The position numbers and the translations under genes were made by a program. Under the pieces are notes generated by a model. That model was not told the origin of the DNA. It was given only the letters and a program-made list of their open reading frames with translations, and ran no database searches. This document shows positions 36,089 through 42,917 of a stretch of DNA of 64,000 nucleotides, one piece after another. The first letter of the stretch is position 1; every line of letters starts with the position of its first letter. The stretch is from contig JAGWRO010000023.1 of assembly GCA_028876495.1 (NCBI GenBank), positions 1 to 64,000 on the forward strand, written 5' to 3'. This stretch comes from Bacteroidota bacterium. Lineage in GTDB: Bacteria; Bacteroidota; Bacteroidia; Chitinophagales; Chitinophagaceae.

Positions 36089-36436
36089 TTAACTATGCAA
36101 CAATTCTTTTCTTGCAAGCAGTTGTTCGGCAGATTCCACATGGTCTTCGTCCGGCACACAACAATCAACCGGGCAAACAGAGGCACACTGAGGCTCTTCA
36201 TGAAAACCCTGGCACTCTGTACATTTGTTGGGAGTGATATAATAAATATCTGATGAAAGTGCCGGAAAGCGTTCATTAGCATCCACCACTGTACCATCAA
36301 TCAATACATAACTGCCTGTAACAGATGTTCCGTCTGCAATGCTCCACCCGGCGCCGCCTTCATAAATAGCATTATTAGGACATTCAGGTTCACATGCACC
36401 GCAATTGATACATTCTTCTGTGATTTTGATAGCCAT
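36089..36436 (-). CDS. 2[4Fe-4S] ferredoxin
   Basis: 115 aa. The first cluster motif CINCGACEPECP is at residues 9-20. The second has the stretched form CTECQGFHEEPQCASVCP, with an eight-residue insert between its second and third cysteines, as in Alvin-type ferredoxins, which have very low potentials. It leads the kor operon, 18 nt before korA, so it is very likely the electron acceptor of Kor and the candidate donor to complex I on the other side of the gap. Confidence 0.92.
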   Translation of the reverse strand: MAIKITEECINCGACEPECPNNAIYEGGAGWSIADGTSVTGSYVLIDGTVVDANERFPALSSDIYYITPNKCTECQGFHEEPQCASVCPVDCCVPDEDHVESAEQLLARKELLHS

Positions 36437-36924
36437 AGATCAATAATTTTTAAAGGGGTTTTGTAATTAAAATAAAGTGTAAAGGAATAATAATTGTGAT
36501 GTTGATTTTCTGATGCAACTCATTGAGCGATATGATTTGCATCATGCCTGATTTGAATTGAAAACTTAATTATCAATTCAATGTAATTTTTAGTATTATT
36601 TTATGGAAACAATACCTTTTTTAAGTTAACAAAAAGGCAGCTTGCAAAATAGTTACTATATTTATTTTTTAAATTGATTAAACTCATTTTTTTGTTCCGG
36701 ACTTAAAAGGGTTAAAAATTTTGGGTCAGTTTCGATTGAAATTGCCCGAATACCTTTGCTGTAGTAAGGTTGCAGAAAATGAGAAAAGGTTAAAATGATT
36801 TTGCTTTGTGCAGTATGATGAAAATCATATCACGTAAAGATTTGAATCATGTTAAAGAAAAGTATTTGAAAAAGTTTCATCACTACTTTGCACTCTGATT
36901 GACACAAACTAATAGAATTATAGT
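36437..36924. promoter_or_regulatory. Divergent control region between kor and nuo operons
   Basis: 488 nt, AT-rich, no ORF. Two inverted repeats stand out: TGATGCA (36511-36517) with TGCATCA (36538-36544), and GAATTGA (36555-36561) with TCAATTC (36573-36579). A regulator site that serves both operons is a reasonable guess, but no binding protein is known. Confidence 0.4.
36865..36900 (+). promoter_or_regulatory. Candidate promoter of the nuo operon
   Basis: TTTG at 36865 and TACTTTG at 36894 resemble the Bacteroidota -33 and -7 boxes, though the 25-nt spacing is longer than usual. It ends 24 nt before the nuoA ATG. Confidence 0.35.
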
Positions 36925-37275
36925 ATGGGAGCCTCATCAATGATCGTTTTGATTTTAGCCGCACTCGCATTTTCTTCCATTGCCATACTCATCGCTAAAA
37001 TTCTTACAAAATCGACTACCAATCCGCAAAAGGGAGAACCTTATGAAAGTGGAATTCCAACAAAAGGACAAACCTGGATACAATTAAATGTGGGTTATTA
37101 TTTATTCGCGCTCATCTTTTTAATATTTGATGTGGAGTTGGTTTTTCTTTACCCCTGGGCGGTGGTAGCGAAACATGTCGGATGGTTTGCATTAATAGAA
37201 ATTGTTATTTTCTTTTTTATATTATTCACCGGATTTTTATATGCGCATAAAAAAGGTGCCTTAAAATGGATGTAA
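36925..37275 (+). CDS. nuoA: NADH-quinone oxidoreductase subunit A
   Basis: 116 aa, three membrane helices. Conserved loop between helices 1 and 2: PYESGIPTKGQTWIQLNVGYYLFALIFLIFDVELVFLYPWA, with the family ESG and DVE motifs. It starts the operon nuoABCDHIJKLMN. Together with H, J and K it links the quinone site to the membrane arm. Confidence 0.95.
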   Translation: MGASSMIVLILAALAFSSIAILIAKILTKSTTNPQKGEPYESGIPTKGQTWIQLNVGYYLFALIFLIFDVELVFLYPWAVVAKHVGWFALIEIVIFFFILFTGFLYAHKKGALKWM

Positions 37276-37290
37276 GTAAAATAATTCATA

Positions 37291-37875
37291 ATGAGTCTTA
37301 CTTTAAATAAAGAACAGTCTTCAAAAGTCCCCTCTTATGGAAGGGATTTAGGGGAGGCCAATTTTCCCGGCCAGATACACGAAACACCCGGCGGTGGAAT
37401 TGTGCTGAGCAAACTGGATGACATCATCAACTGGGCTCGTTCCAATTCTTTATGGCCATTAACTTTTGCTACCAGTTGCTGCGGCATTGAAATGATGTCG
37501 GTAGCTGCAGCAAAATACGATTTCTCACGCTTTGGATTTGAAGTGGCTAGAGCTTCTCCAAGGCAGGCAGATGTGATCATCATTGCCGGGACGATCGTAA
37601 ATAAAATGGCACCGGTTTTAAAAAGATTATACGATCAGATGGCGGATCCCAAATATGTAATTGCAATGGGAGCCTGCGCCATCAGCGGTGGCCCGTTTTT
37701 TTACAATACTTATTCAGTGGTAAAAGGAGCCGATCATGTAATTCCTGTAGATGTATACGTGGCCGGTTGTCCGCCACGGCCGGAAGCATTATTGAATGCA
37801 TTAATAACGCTTCAGCAAAAAATAACAAGCGGGTTAACAAGAGAACAAATAAAAGTGCCGAAACCGGCGAAATAA
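37291..37875 (+). CDS. nuoB: NADH-quinone oxidoreductase subunit B
   Basis: 194 aa. Holds cluster N2: [10 protein letters not shown] with tandem cysteines near residue 62, then GACAISGG and [15 protein letters not shown]. The first 30 residues ([16 protein letters not shown]) are not typical of the family and are encoded by a repeat-like segment at 37323-37362. It lies 15 nt after nuoA. Confidence 0.95.
   Translation: MSLTLNKEQSSKVPSYGRDLGEANFPGQIHETPGGGIVLSKLDDIINWARSNSLWPLTFATSCCGIEMMSVAAAKYDFSRFGFEVARASPRQADVIIIAGTIVNKMAPVLKRLYDQMADPKYVIAMGACAISGGPFFYNTYSVVKGADHVIPVDVYVAGCPPRPEALLNALITLQQKITSGLTREQIKVPKPAK
37323..37362 (+). repeat. Repeat-like hairpin segment inside the nuoB coding start
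   Basis: TCCCCT (37328-37333) pairs with AGGGGA (37350-37355), and CTT (34-36) with AAG (41-43), around an ATGG loop. The GTCCCCTC-n-TTTAGGGGAGGCC form resembles a palindromic repeat common between genes in Bacteroidota. Here it is translated in frame as residues about 12-24 of NuoB. Confidence 0.5.
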
Positions 37876-37883
37876 ATAATCAA

Positions 37884-38342
37884 ATGTCGGGCGAAGAATT
37901 AAAAATAAAGATCATCCAACTATTACCTTCTGCCACTTTTGAAGAAGGAGGAGAGTTTTTAAATATCAATGTAGAGGCAAAAGACTGGCTGGCATTTGCA
38001 AAACAATTGCGAAATGAGGAAGCCTTGTTTTTTGATTATCTTTTTTGCCTCACTTGCATCGACTGGAACACCCATCTCACCATGGTTTACCATCTTACCT
38101 CTACAAAATTCAGGCATAATATTGTGGTGAAAATAAAACTCGACAGAAACAATCCTGAAATAGAAAGTGTAAGCCAAATATGGCGCACGGCAGATTTTCA
38201 TGAAAGAGAAGTGTATGAAATGTTTGGAGTTAATTTTTTGAATCATCCTGATTTGCGTTTGCTGATACTTCCTGACGGGTGGGAGGGAAAAAACCCGATG
38301 AGAAAAGATTTTGAAGATCCGGTTAATATGATAAAACTGTAA
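37884..38342 (+). CDS. nuoC: NADH-quinone oxidoreductase subunit C
   Basis: 152 aa from ATG 37884, 8 nt after nuoB; a longer frame from 37767 lies inside nuoB and is not used. Family signature: VSQIWRTADFHEREVYEMFGVNFLNHPDLRLLILPDGWEGKNPMRKDF at the C-terminus, preceded by FDYLFCLTCIDW. Separate from nuoD, unlike the nuoCD fusion of Bacteroides. Confidence 0.93.
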   Translation: MSGEELKIKIIQLLPSATFEEGGEFLNINVEAKDWLAFAKQLRNEEALFFDYLFCLTCIDWNTHLTMVYHLTSTKFRHNIVVKIKLDRNNPEIESVSQIWRTADFHEREVYEMFGVNFLNHPDLRLLILPDGWEGKNPMRKDFEDPVNMIKL

Positions 38343-38379
38343 CGTTTGAATCTCCGCAAGGGAGAAAACAAAACAAGAA

Positions 38380-39534
38380 ATGTATAGAGAAAATGAAATA
38401 ATGGATGGTATCGCCGACGAAAAAGCGCGTCGTGAAGCGGATGAAACGGGCGATCTTATCATTAACATGGGGCCGCAGCATCCCGCCACTCATGGTGTGT
38501 TGCACCTGGTAGTTACGCTAAATGGAGAAACGATTAAAAAAGTAGAACCGCATCTCGGTTACATTCATCGCTCTATTGAAAAAATGTGCGAAAGCCTTAC
38601 GTACCGCCAATTTATATATGTGACCAGTCGCATGGATTATCTTTCTGCGCATATAAATAACCACGCTTGCGCCTTGTGTGTTGAGAAAGGTTTGCAGCTA
38701 GAAATTCCTGAAAGAGCGCAGGTGATCAGGGTGTTGATGGATGAGTTGACAAGGATTGCGTCCCACGAATTATGGTGGGGAGCGATGGCGATGGATCTCG
38801 GCGCCTTTACTCCATTCTTTCATGCGTTTAGGGAGCGCGAAACCATCAATGATATTATGGAAGAAACCTGCGGAGCCAGGTTAACAATGAACTACATGGT
38901 TCCCGGTGGAGTGATGGCAGATATTCACCCCAACTTTCAAAAAAGAGTAAAAGATTTTTTGATTTTATATAAAAGGAAAATTAAAGAATATGACGAGCTG
39001 GTGACCGGCAATATCATTTTTCAAAATCGAATGAAAGGCGTTGGTTATTTATCGGCAGAAGATGCAATTTCTTATGGTTGCACTGGACCGACAGCGAGAG
39101 GCAGCGGCGTAAGTTGCGATATAAGAAAGTTATATCCTTATGAAGTGTATAATAAGCTTTCCTTCGATGAAATATTGGAGACCGAAGGTGATTCCTTCGC
39201 AAGATATATGGTGCGCTTACGCGAAATGAATGAATCGATAAAAATTATTGAACAACTGATCGATAATATTCCCGAAGGTGATTTCCAGGCAAAAACTAAA
39301 GCAGTTTTGAAATTACCAAAAGGAGAATTTTATACCAGAGTTGAAACAGCAAGAGGAGAGTTAGGAGTATATATAGTAAGCGAAGGAGGAATGACGCCTT
39401 ACAGGATCAAATTCCGGTCGCCTGGTTTTTCAAATCTTTCGGCTTTGGATCATATGGCAAGAGGAAGCAAATTGGGCGATTTGGTGGCGATGATGGGAAC
39501 ATTGGATTTGGTGATACCGGATATTGACAGGTAA
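38380..39534 (+). CDS. nuoD: NADH-quinone oxidoreductase subunit D
   Basis: 384 aa. Quinone-site subunit: NMGPQHPATHGVLHLVVTLNGE near residue 29, HLGYIHRSIEKMCE near 55, and the C-terminus KLGDLVAMMGTLDLVIPDIDR. Usual length for the subunit. Directly downstream, where nuoEFG would stand in a 14-gene operon, there is only a 144-nt gap with inverted repeat pair A. Confidence 0.95.
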   Translation: MYRENEIMDGIADEKARREADETGDLIINMGPQHPATHGVLHLVVTLNGETIKKVEPHLGYIHRSIEKMCESLTYRQFIYVTSRMDYLSAHINNHACALCVEKGLQLEIPERAQVIRVLMDELTRIASHELWWGAMAMDLGAFTPFFHAFRERETINDIMEETCGARLTMNYMVPGGVMADIHPNFQKRVKDFLILYKRKIKEYDELVTGNIIFQNRMKGVGYLSAEDAISYGCTGPTARGSGVSCDIRKLYPYEVYNKLSFDEILETEGDSFARYMVRLREMNESIKIIEQLIDNIPEGDFQAKTKAVLKLPKGEFYTRVETARGELGVYIVSEGGMTPYRIKFRSPGFSNLSALDHMARGSKLGDLVAMMGTLDLVIPDIDR

Positions 39535-39560
39535 ACGAAAAATTATTGAAGGTGTCAAAA

Positions 39561-39645
39561 CTTCGATATTCAATATTCCTTGTTCGATATTCATTATTTA
39601 TTGATTGGTGAATATCGAACACTGAACAAGGAATACAGAATGAAG
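39561..39645. repeat. Inverted-repeat pair A (38-nt monomer family) in the nuoD-nuoH gap
   Basis: Left arm 39561-39598 (starts CTTCGATATTC, contains TATTCCTTGTTC) and right arm 39611-39645 (contains GAACAAGGAATA, ends GAATGAAG) are reverse complements with a few mismatches and a 3-nt gap. Spacer 12 nt. It occupies most of the gap. Confidence 0.85.
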
Positions 39646-39678
39646 AAGTAAAAAACAGAACTATCTTATTTAAATAAC

Positions 39679-40755
39679 ATGTGGAGCTTTCATAACATAG
39701 CAAATTTTGTAAACGACTGGCTAAGTCAAACATTCAACCCAACCTTGGTTACTATTATTGAAATGGTAATTGTTGGTGTTTGTGTAATTGGGTTGTTTGC
39801 TGTACTGGGATTGGTTTTGGTAATTATGGAAAGAAAAGTTTCGGCCTGGATTCAAATACGGCTCGGGCCAAACCGCGTGGGTCCAAAAGGAATGTTTCAA
39901 TCACTTGCCGATACTTTAAAACTCCTGGTAAAAGAAGGAATGACACCTTCGGGAGCAGATAAATTTTTATTCAACCTTGCGCCTTACATCGCTATGATGG
40001 TGGCCATGTTGCTGATGGCTCCGCTGGCTTTTGCAAAGAATTTTCAAATGTGGGATATGAACATCGGTGTATTGTATATTACCGCTATTTCTTCCGTTTC
40101 TGTTATCAGTGTTTTAATTGCAGGCTGGTCGAGCAACAACAAATATTCTTTGATGGGCGCAATGCGTGCGGGCGCACAAATCGTGAGTTATGAATTGTCT
40201 GCAGGACTTTCTATTCTTTCTGTAATCGTATTAACCGGTAGTTTGAACATCAATAAAATCGTTTTATCGCAGGCAGACGGATGGTGGATTTTCAAAGGAC
40301 ATATCCCCGTCATTATTGCTTTTGTAATTTTTATTATCGCTGTAACCGCTGAAACAAATCGCGCACCTTTTGATCTGGCAGAAGCAGAATCCGAATTAAC
40401 AGCAGGTTTTCATACAGAATACTCAGGGATGAAGTTTGCTTTGTTCTTTTTGGCCGAATATGTAAATGTATTTATTGTTTGTGCTATTGGAGCAACCTTA
40501 TTTCTGGGTGGATGGATGCCGTTCCACATTGGCAACTGGCAAGGGTTTAATCATGTGATGGATTTTATTCCTTCAAGCATTTGGTTTTTTGGGAAAACGT
40601 TCTTTTTAATATTCCTGATCATGTGGTTCAGGTGGACGTTTCCAAGGTTGCGTATCGATCAGTTGTTAAACCTTGAATGGAAATATTTATTGCCCATAAG
40701 CATGTTCAATATTTTATTGATAACAGCAATGGCAATTGGAGGATGGTATTTTTAA
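39679..40755 (+). CDS. nuoH: NADH-quinone oxidoreductase subunit H
   Basis: 358 aa, eight helices. Quinone chamber motifs: MERKVSAWIQIRLGPNRVGPKG near residue 50 and ETNRAPFDLAEAESELTAGFHTEYSGMKFALFFLAEY near 230-265. It connects the soluble arm to the membrane arm. Confidence 0.95.
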   Translation: MWSFHNIANFVNDWLSQTFNPTLVTIIEMVIVGVCVIGLFAVLGLVLVIMERKVSAWIQIRLGPNRVGPKGMFQSLADTLKLLVKEGMTPSGADKFLFNLAPYIAMMVAMLLMAPLAFAKNFQMWDMNIGVLYITAISSVSVISVLIAGWSSNNKYSLMGAMRAGAQIVSYELSAGLSILSVIVLTGSLNINKIVLSQADGWWIFKGHIPVIIAFVIFIIAVTAETNRAPFDLAEAESELTAGFHTEYSGMKFALFFLAEYVNVFIVCAIGATLFLGGWMPFHIGNWQGFNHVMDFIPSSIWFFGKTFFLIFLIMWFRWTFPRLRIDQLLNLEWKYLLPISMFNILLITAMAIGGWYF

Positions 40756-40762
40756 TAAATGA

Positions 40763-40857
40763 AATAATGAATAACGAACAAGGAATATCAAATGTTGAAG
40801 TTTAAAAACAGCCCATTCACTTCTTTATTTATTATTTCTTGTTCAATATTCGATATT
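40763..40857. repeat. Inverted-repeat pair B (opposite polarity) in the nuoH-nuoI gap
   Basis: Arms 40763-40800 (contains GAACAAGGAATA, ends TTGAAG) and 40820-40857 (starts CTTC, contains TTTCTTGTTC, ends GATATT). Both are 38 nt with a 19-nt spacer. The CTTC/GAAG ends face inward here, whereas in pairs A, C and D they face outward. Confidence 0.85.
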
Positions 40858-40865
40858 TATAAATC

Positions 40866-41342
40866 ATGTTTATAATCAATTATTTAAAAGAAGTTTTTGG
40901 TGCAGTCAAATCTCTTGCAACCGGCTTGAGGCGTACCATGTATTATTTTACACATCACAAAGAGATCATCACCCAACAATATCCTGACAACAGGGAAACA
41001 CTGAATTTTCCTGAAAGATTTAAAGGTGAAGTGGTGATGCCGCATGATGAAAACAATGAGCATCGCTGTACCGGTTGTACGGCCTGCGAGCTGGCCTGCC
41101 CCAATGGAAGTCTAAAAGTTATTACTCAATTTAATGTCACCGCTGAAGGCAAAAAGAAAAAAGCAATAGATAAATTGGTTTACCATCTCGAACTGTGCAC
41201 GATGTGTAATTTATGTATTGTCGCCTGCCCATCGGATGCAATAAAAATGGCTCAAACCTTTGAACACAGTGTGTATGACAGAAGCGAGTTAACTAAAATT
41301 CTAAACAAACCCGGTTCAAAAATTATGGAGGGCGTCGAATAA
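40866..41342 (+). CDS. nuoI: NADH-quinone oxidoreductase subunit I
   Basis: 158 aa with two [4Fe-4S] motifs: CTGCTACELACPNG (near residue 63) and CTMCNLCIVACPSD (near 105). It carries clusters N6a and N6b and, without NuoEFG, would be the outermost electron entry point. The stop codon overlaps the nuoJ start by one base. Confidence 0.95.
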   Translation: MFIINYLKEVFGAVKSLATGLRRTMYYFTHHKEIITQQYPDNRETLNFPERFKGEVVMPHDENNEHRCTGCTACELACPNGSLKVITQFNVTAEGKKKKAIDKLVYHLELCTMCNLCIVACPSDAIKMAQTFEHSVYDRSELTKILNKPGSKIMEGVE

Positions 41343-41911
41343 TGGAAGGATCAACTATCATATTTTACCTGCTTGCAGCGCTTACTTTGGTGAGTGGAAT
41401 TTTAGCTGTTTCCACCAGGCAAATTTTCAGAGCCGCTATATTCCTGTTGTTTTCCCTGATAGGAATTGCAGGGTTGTATTTCTGGATGCAGTTTCAATTT
41501 ATTGCTGCGGTTCAGATTGTCGTGTATGTCGGTGGCATTACTGTACTGATCATCTTTTCCATTTTTTTAACCCAAAAGGCCGGAGAAAAAATGCCGAAGC
41601 AAAAGATCGGCCGACAAATTTTTTCAGCATTGGCAGCATTTTGTGGATTTGCTTTGGTGATGGTGCAGGTTTATCAATATACTTTTTCTTCAAACATAAA
41701 CGAAGCTGTATCGCCAACGGTAGAAAATATAGGTAACCGAATGTTGAGTGTGGGTGAAGGAGGATTTGCGCTGCCTTTTGAAGTGGTTAGTATGTTGTTG
41801 CTGGCAGCATTGGTAGGTTGTATTGTGATAGCGATGCGAAGCCCGACAGAAACAGTAAACGAAGAAAAAACAGAGATTTTGATTGAGGAAGAAATTGATG
41901 TGATTGTATAA
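41342..41911 (+). CDS. nuoJ: NADH-quinone oxidoreductase subunit J
   Basis: 189 aa, five helices. Conserved third helix region FIAAVQIVVYVGGITVLIIF near residue 55. The acidic tail (TEILIEEEIDVIV) is longer than usual. The operon is then interrupted by 668 nt that hold the repeat pairs C and D and a four-helix-bundle gene. Confidence 0.93.
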   Translation: MEGSTIIFYLLAALTLVSGILAVSTRQIFRAAIFLLFSLIGIAGLYFWMQFQFIAAVQIVVYVGGITVLIIFSIFLTQKAGEKMPKQKIGRQIFSALAAFCGFALVMVQVYQYTFSSNINEAVSPTVENIGNRMLSVGEGGFALPFEVVSMLLLAALVGCIVIAMRSPTETVNEEKTEILIEEEIDVIV

Positions 41912-41922
41912 GGGTTTTTACC

Positions 41923-42010
41923 CTTCGATATTCTTTATTCCTTGTTCAATATTCGATATTAAAACATGAAAAAATAATAAATAACGAACAAGGAATATTG
42001 AATGTTGAAG
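41923..42010. repeat. Inverted-repeat pair C, left of the four-helix-bundle gene
   Basis: Arms 41923-41960 (CTTCGATATTC start, ATTCCTTGTTCAATATTC inside) and 41973-42010 (ends GAATGTTGAAG). Both are 38 nt with a 12-nt spacer, about 80 percent complementary. It begins 11 nt after the nuoJ stop. Confidence 0.88.
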
Positions 42011-42035
42011 TTTTGAAATTCACAACTGATGAACA

Positions 42036-42431
42036 ATGAATAATGAAAGGAAATACGATTTGGAAGACAGGCTGGTAGATTTCGCCGTGATGATCATTAG
42101 AATTACAGAAAGCCTGATAAATACAAAAGCAGGTAACTACATTGGAGGACAATTAGTGCGATCAGGCACTTCACCTGCTTTACATTATGGTGAGGCGCAA
42201 AGTGCAGAGTCAAGAAATGATTTCATTCATAAACTAAAAGTGTTATTAAAGGAACTAAGAGAATCGAGAAGTTCAATGAAAATTATAAAGAAAGCTCCTT
42301 TAATTGAAAATATGGAAATGATTGACAAAGGAATGATTGAATGCAATGAACTTATTTCAATTTTTGTAAAAAGCATTGAAACAGCAAAAAAGAATTTAGG
42401 AAATAAAAATTCGAAAACAGCATTAACTTAA
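42036..42431 (+). CDS. Four-helix-bundle protein (IVS / S23 / Avd-like)
   Basis: 131 aa. Matches the family of proteins found in rRNA intervening sequences and related to the Avd protein of diversity-generating retroelements: LEDRLVDFAVMIIRITESL, a GGQLVRSGTSPALHYGEAQSAESRNDFIHKLKVLLKELRESR core, then two more helices. It splits the nuo operon between nuoJ and nuoK and is bracketed by inverted-repeat pairs C and D. Same strand as nuo, so it is probably co-transcribed. No reverse transcriptase or template repeat is nearby. It likely binds nucleic acid; its role is inferred only. Confidence 0.85.
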   Translation: MNNERKYDLEDRLVDFAVMIIRITESLINTKAGNYIGGQLVRSGTSPALHYGEAQSAESRNDFIHKLKVLLKELRESRSSMKIIKKAPLIENMEMIDKGMIECNELISIFVKSIETAKKNLGNKNSKTALT

Positions 42432-42458
42432 AGAAGTAGTGGAATAAAGGGGCGTAAA

Positions 42459-42550
42459 CTTCAACATTCATTATTCCTTGTTCGGTGTTCGATATTAAAA
42501 GAAAAAGTGCGAAATAATGAATATCGAACAAGGAATGTAGAATAATGAAG
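42459..42550. repeat. Inverted-repeat pair D, right of the four-helix-bundle gene
   Basis: Arms 42459-42496 (starts CTTCAACATTC, contains TATTCCTTGTTCGG) and 42513-42550 (contains ATCGAACAAGGAAT, ends TAATGAAG). Both are 38 nt with a 16-nt spacer. It ends 29 nt before the nuoK ATG. Confidence 0.88.
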
Positions 42551-42579
42551 TTATTAAACATCTGAACAATTTTTAATTT

Positions 42580-42894
42580 ATGTTACAACCAGGATTATAT
42601 CATATTTTATTTATCAGTACAGCGCTTTTCTTTATTGGCGTTTACGGATTCTTTACAAGGAGAAACCTAATTACTGTTTTGATGAGTGTGGAACTGGTCC
42701 TCAATAGCGTGAACCTGAATTTTATTGCCTTCAATAAATATTTGTGGGCGGATAAATTAGATGGATTGTTCTTTACCATTTTTATAATTGCCATAGCGGC
42801 CGCTGAAGCAGCGGTAGCCATTGCGATCATCATTAATTTATACCGGAGCCATCATTCAATAGATGTGGAAAGAGCAGAGGAGATGAAATTTTAA
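42580..42894 (+). CDS. nuoK: NADH-quinone oxidoreductase subunit K
   Basis: 104 aa, three helices. Conserved glutamates lie in LMSVELVLNSVNLNF (helix 2) and AAAEAAVAIAIIINLYR (helix 3), the proton-path residues of the subunit. Usual length of about 100 aa. Confidence 0.95.
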   Translation: MLQPGLYHILFISTALFFIGVYGFFTRRNLITVLMSVELVLNSVNLNFIAFNKYLWADKLDGLFFTIFIIAIAAAEAAVAIAIIINLYRSHHSIDVERAEEMKF

Positions 42895-42917
42895 TTTATT
42901 AAACTGACTGAGCAAAA

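Noticed and set aside
42036..42550. Diversity-generating retroelement
   Set aside because: The four-helix-bundle protein is Avd-like, but no reverse transcriptase, template repeat or variable-repeat target gene is present.
39561..42550. CRISPR array
   Set aside because: Repeats are inverted pairs with short spacers in separate gaps, not regular direct repeats, and there are no cas genes.
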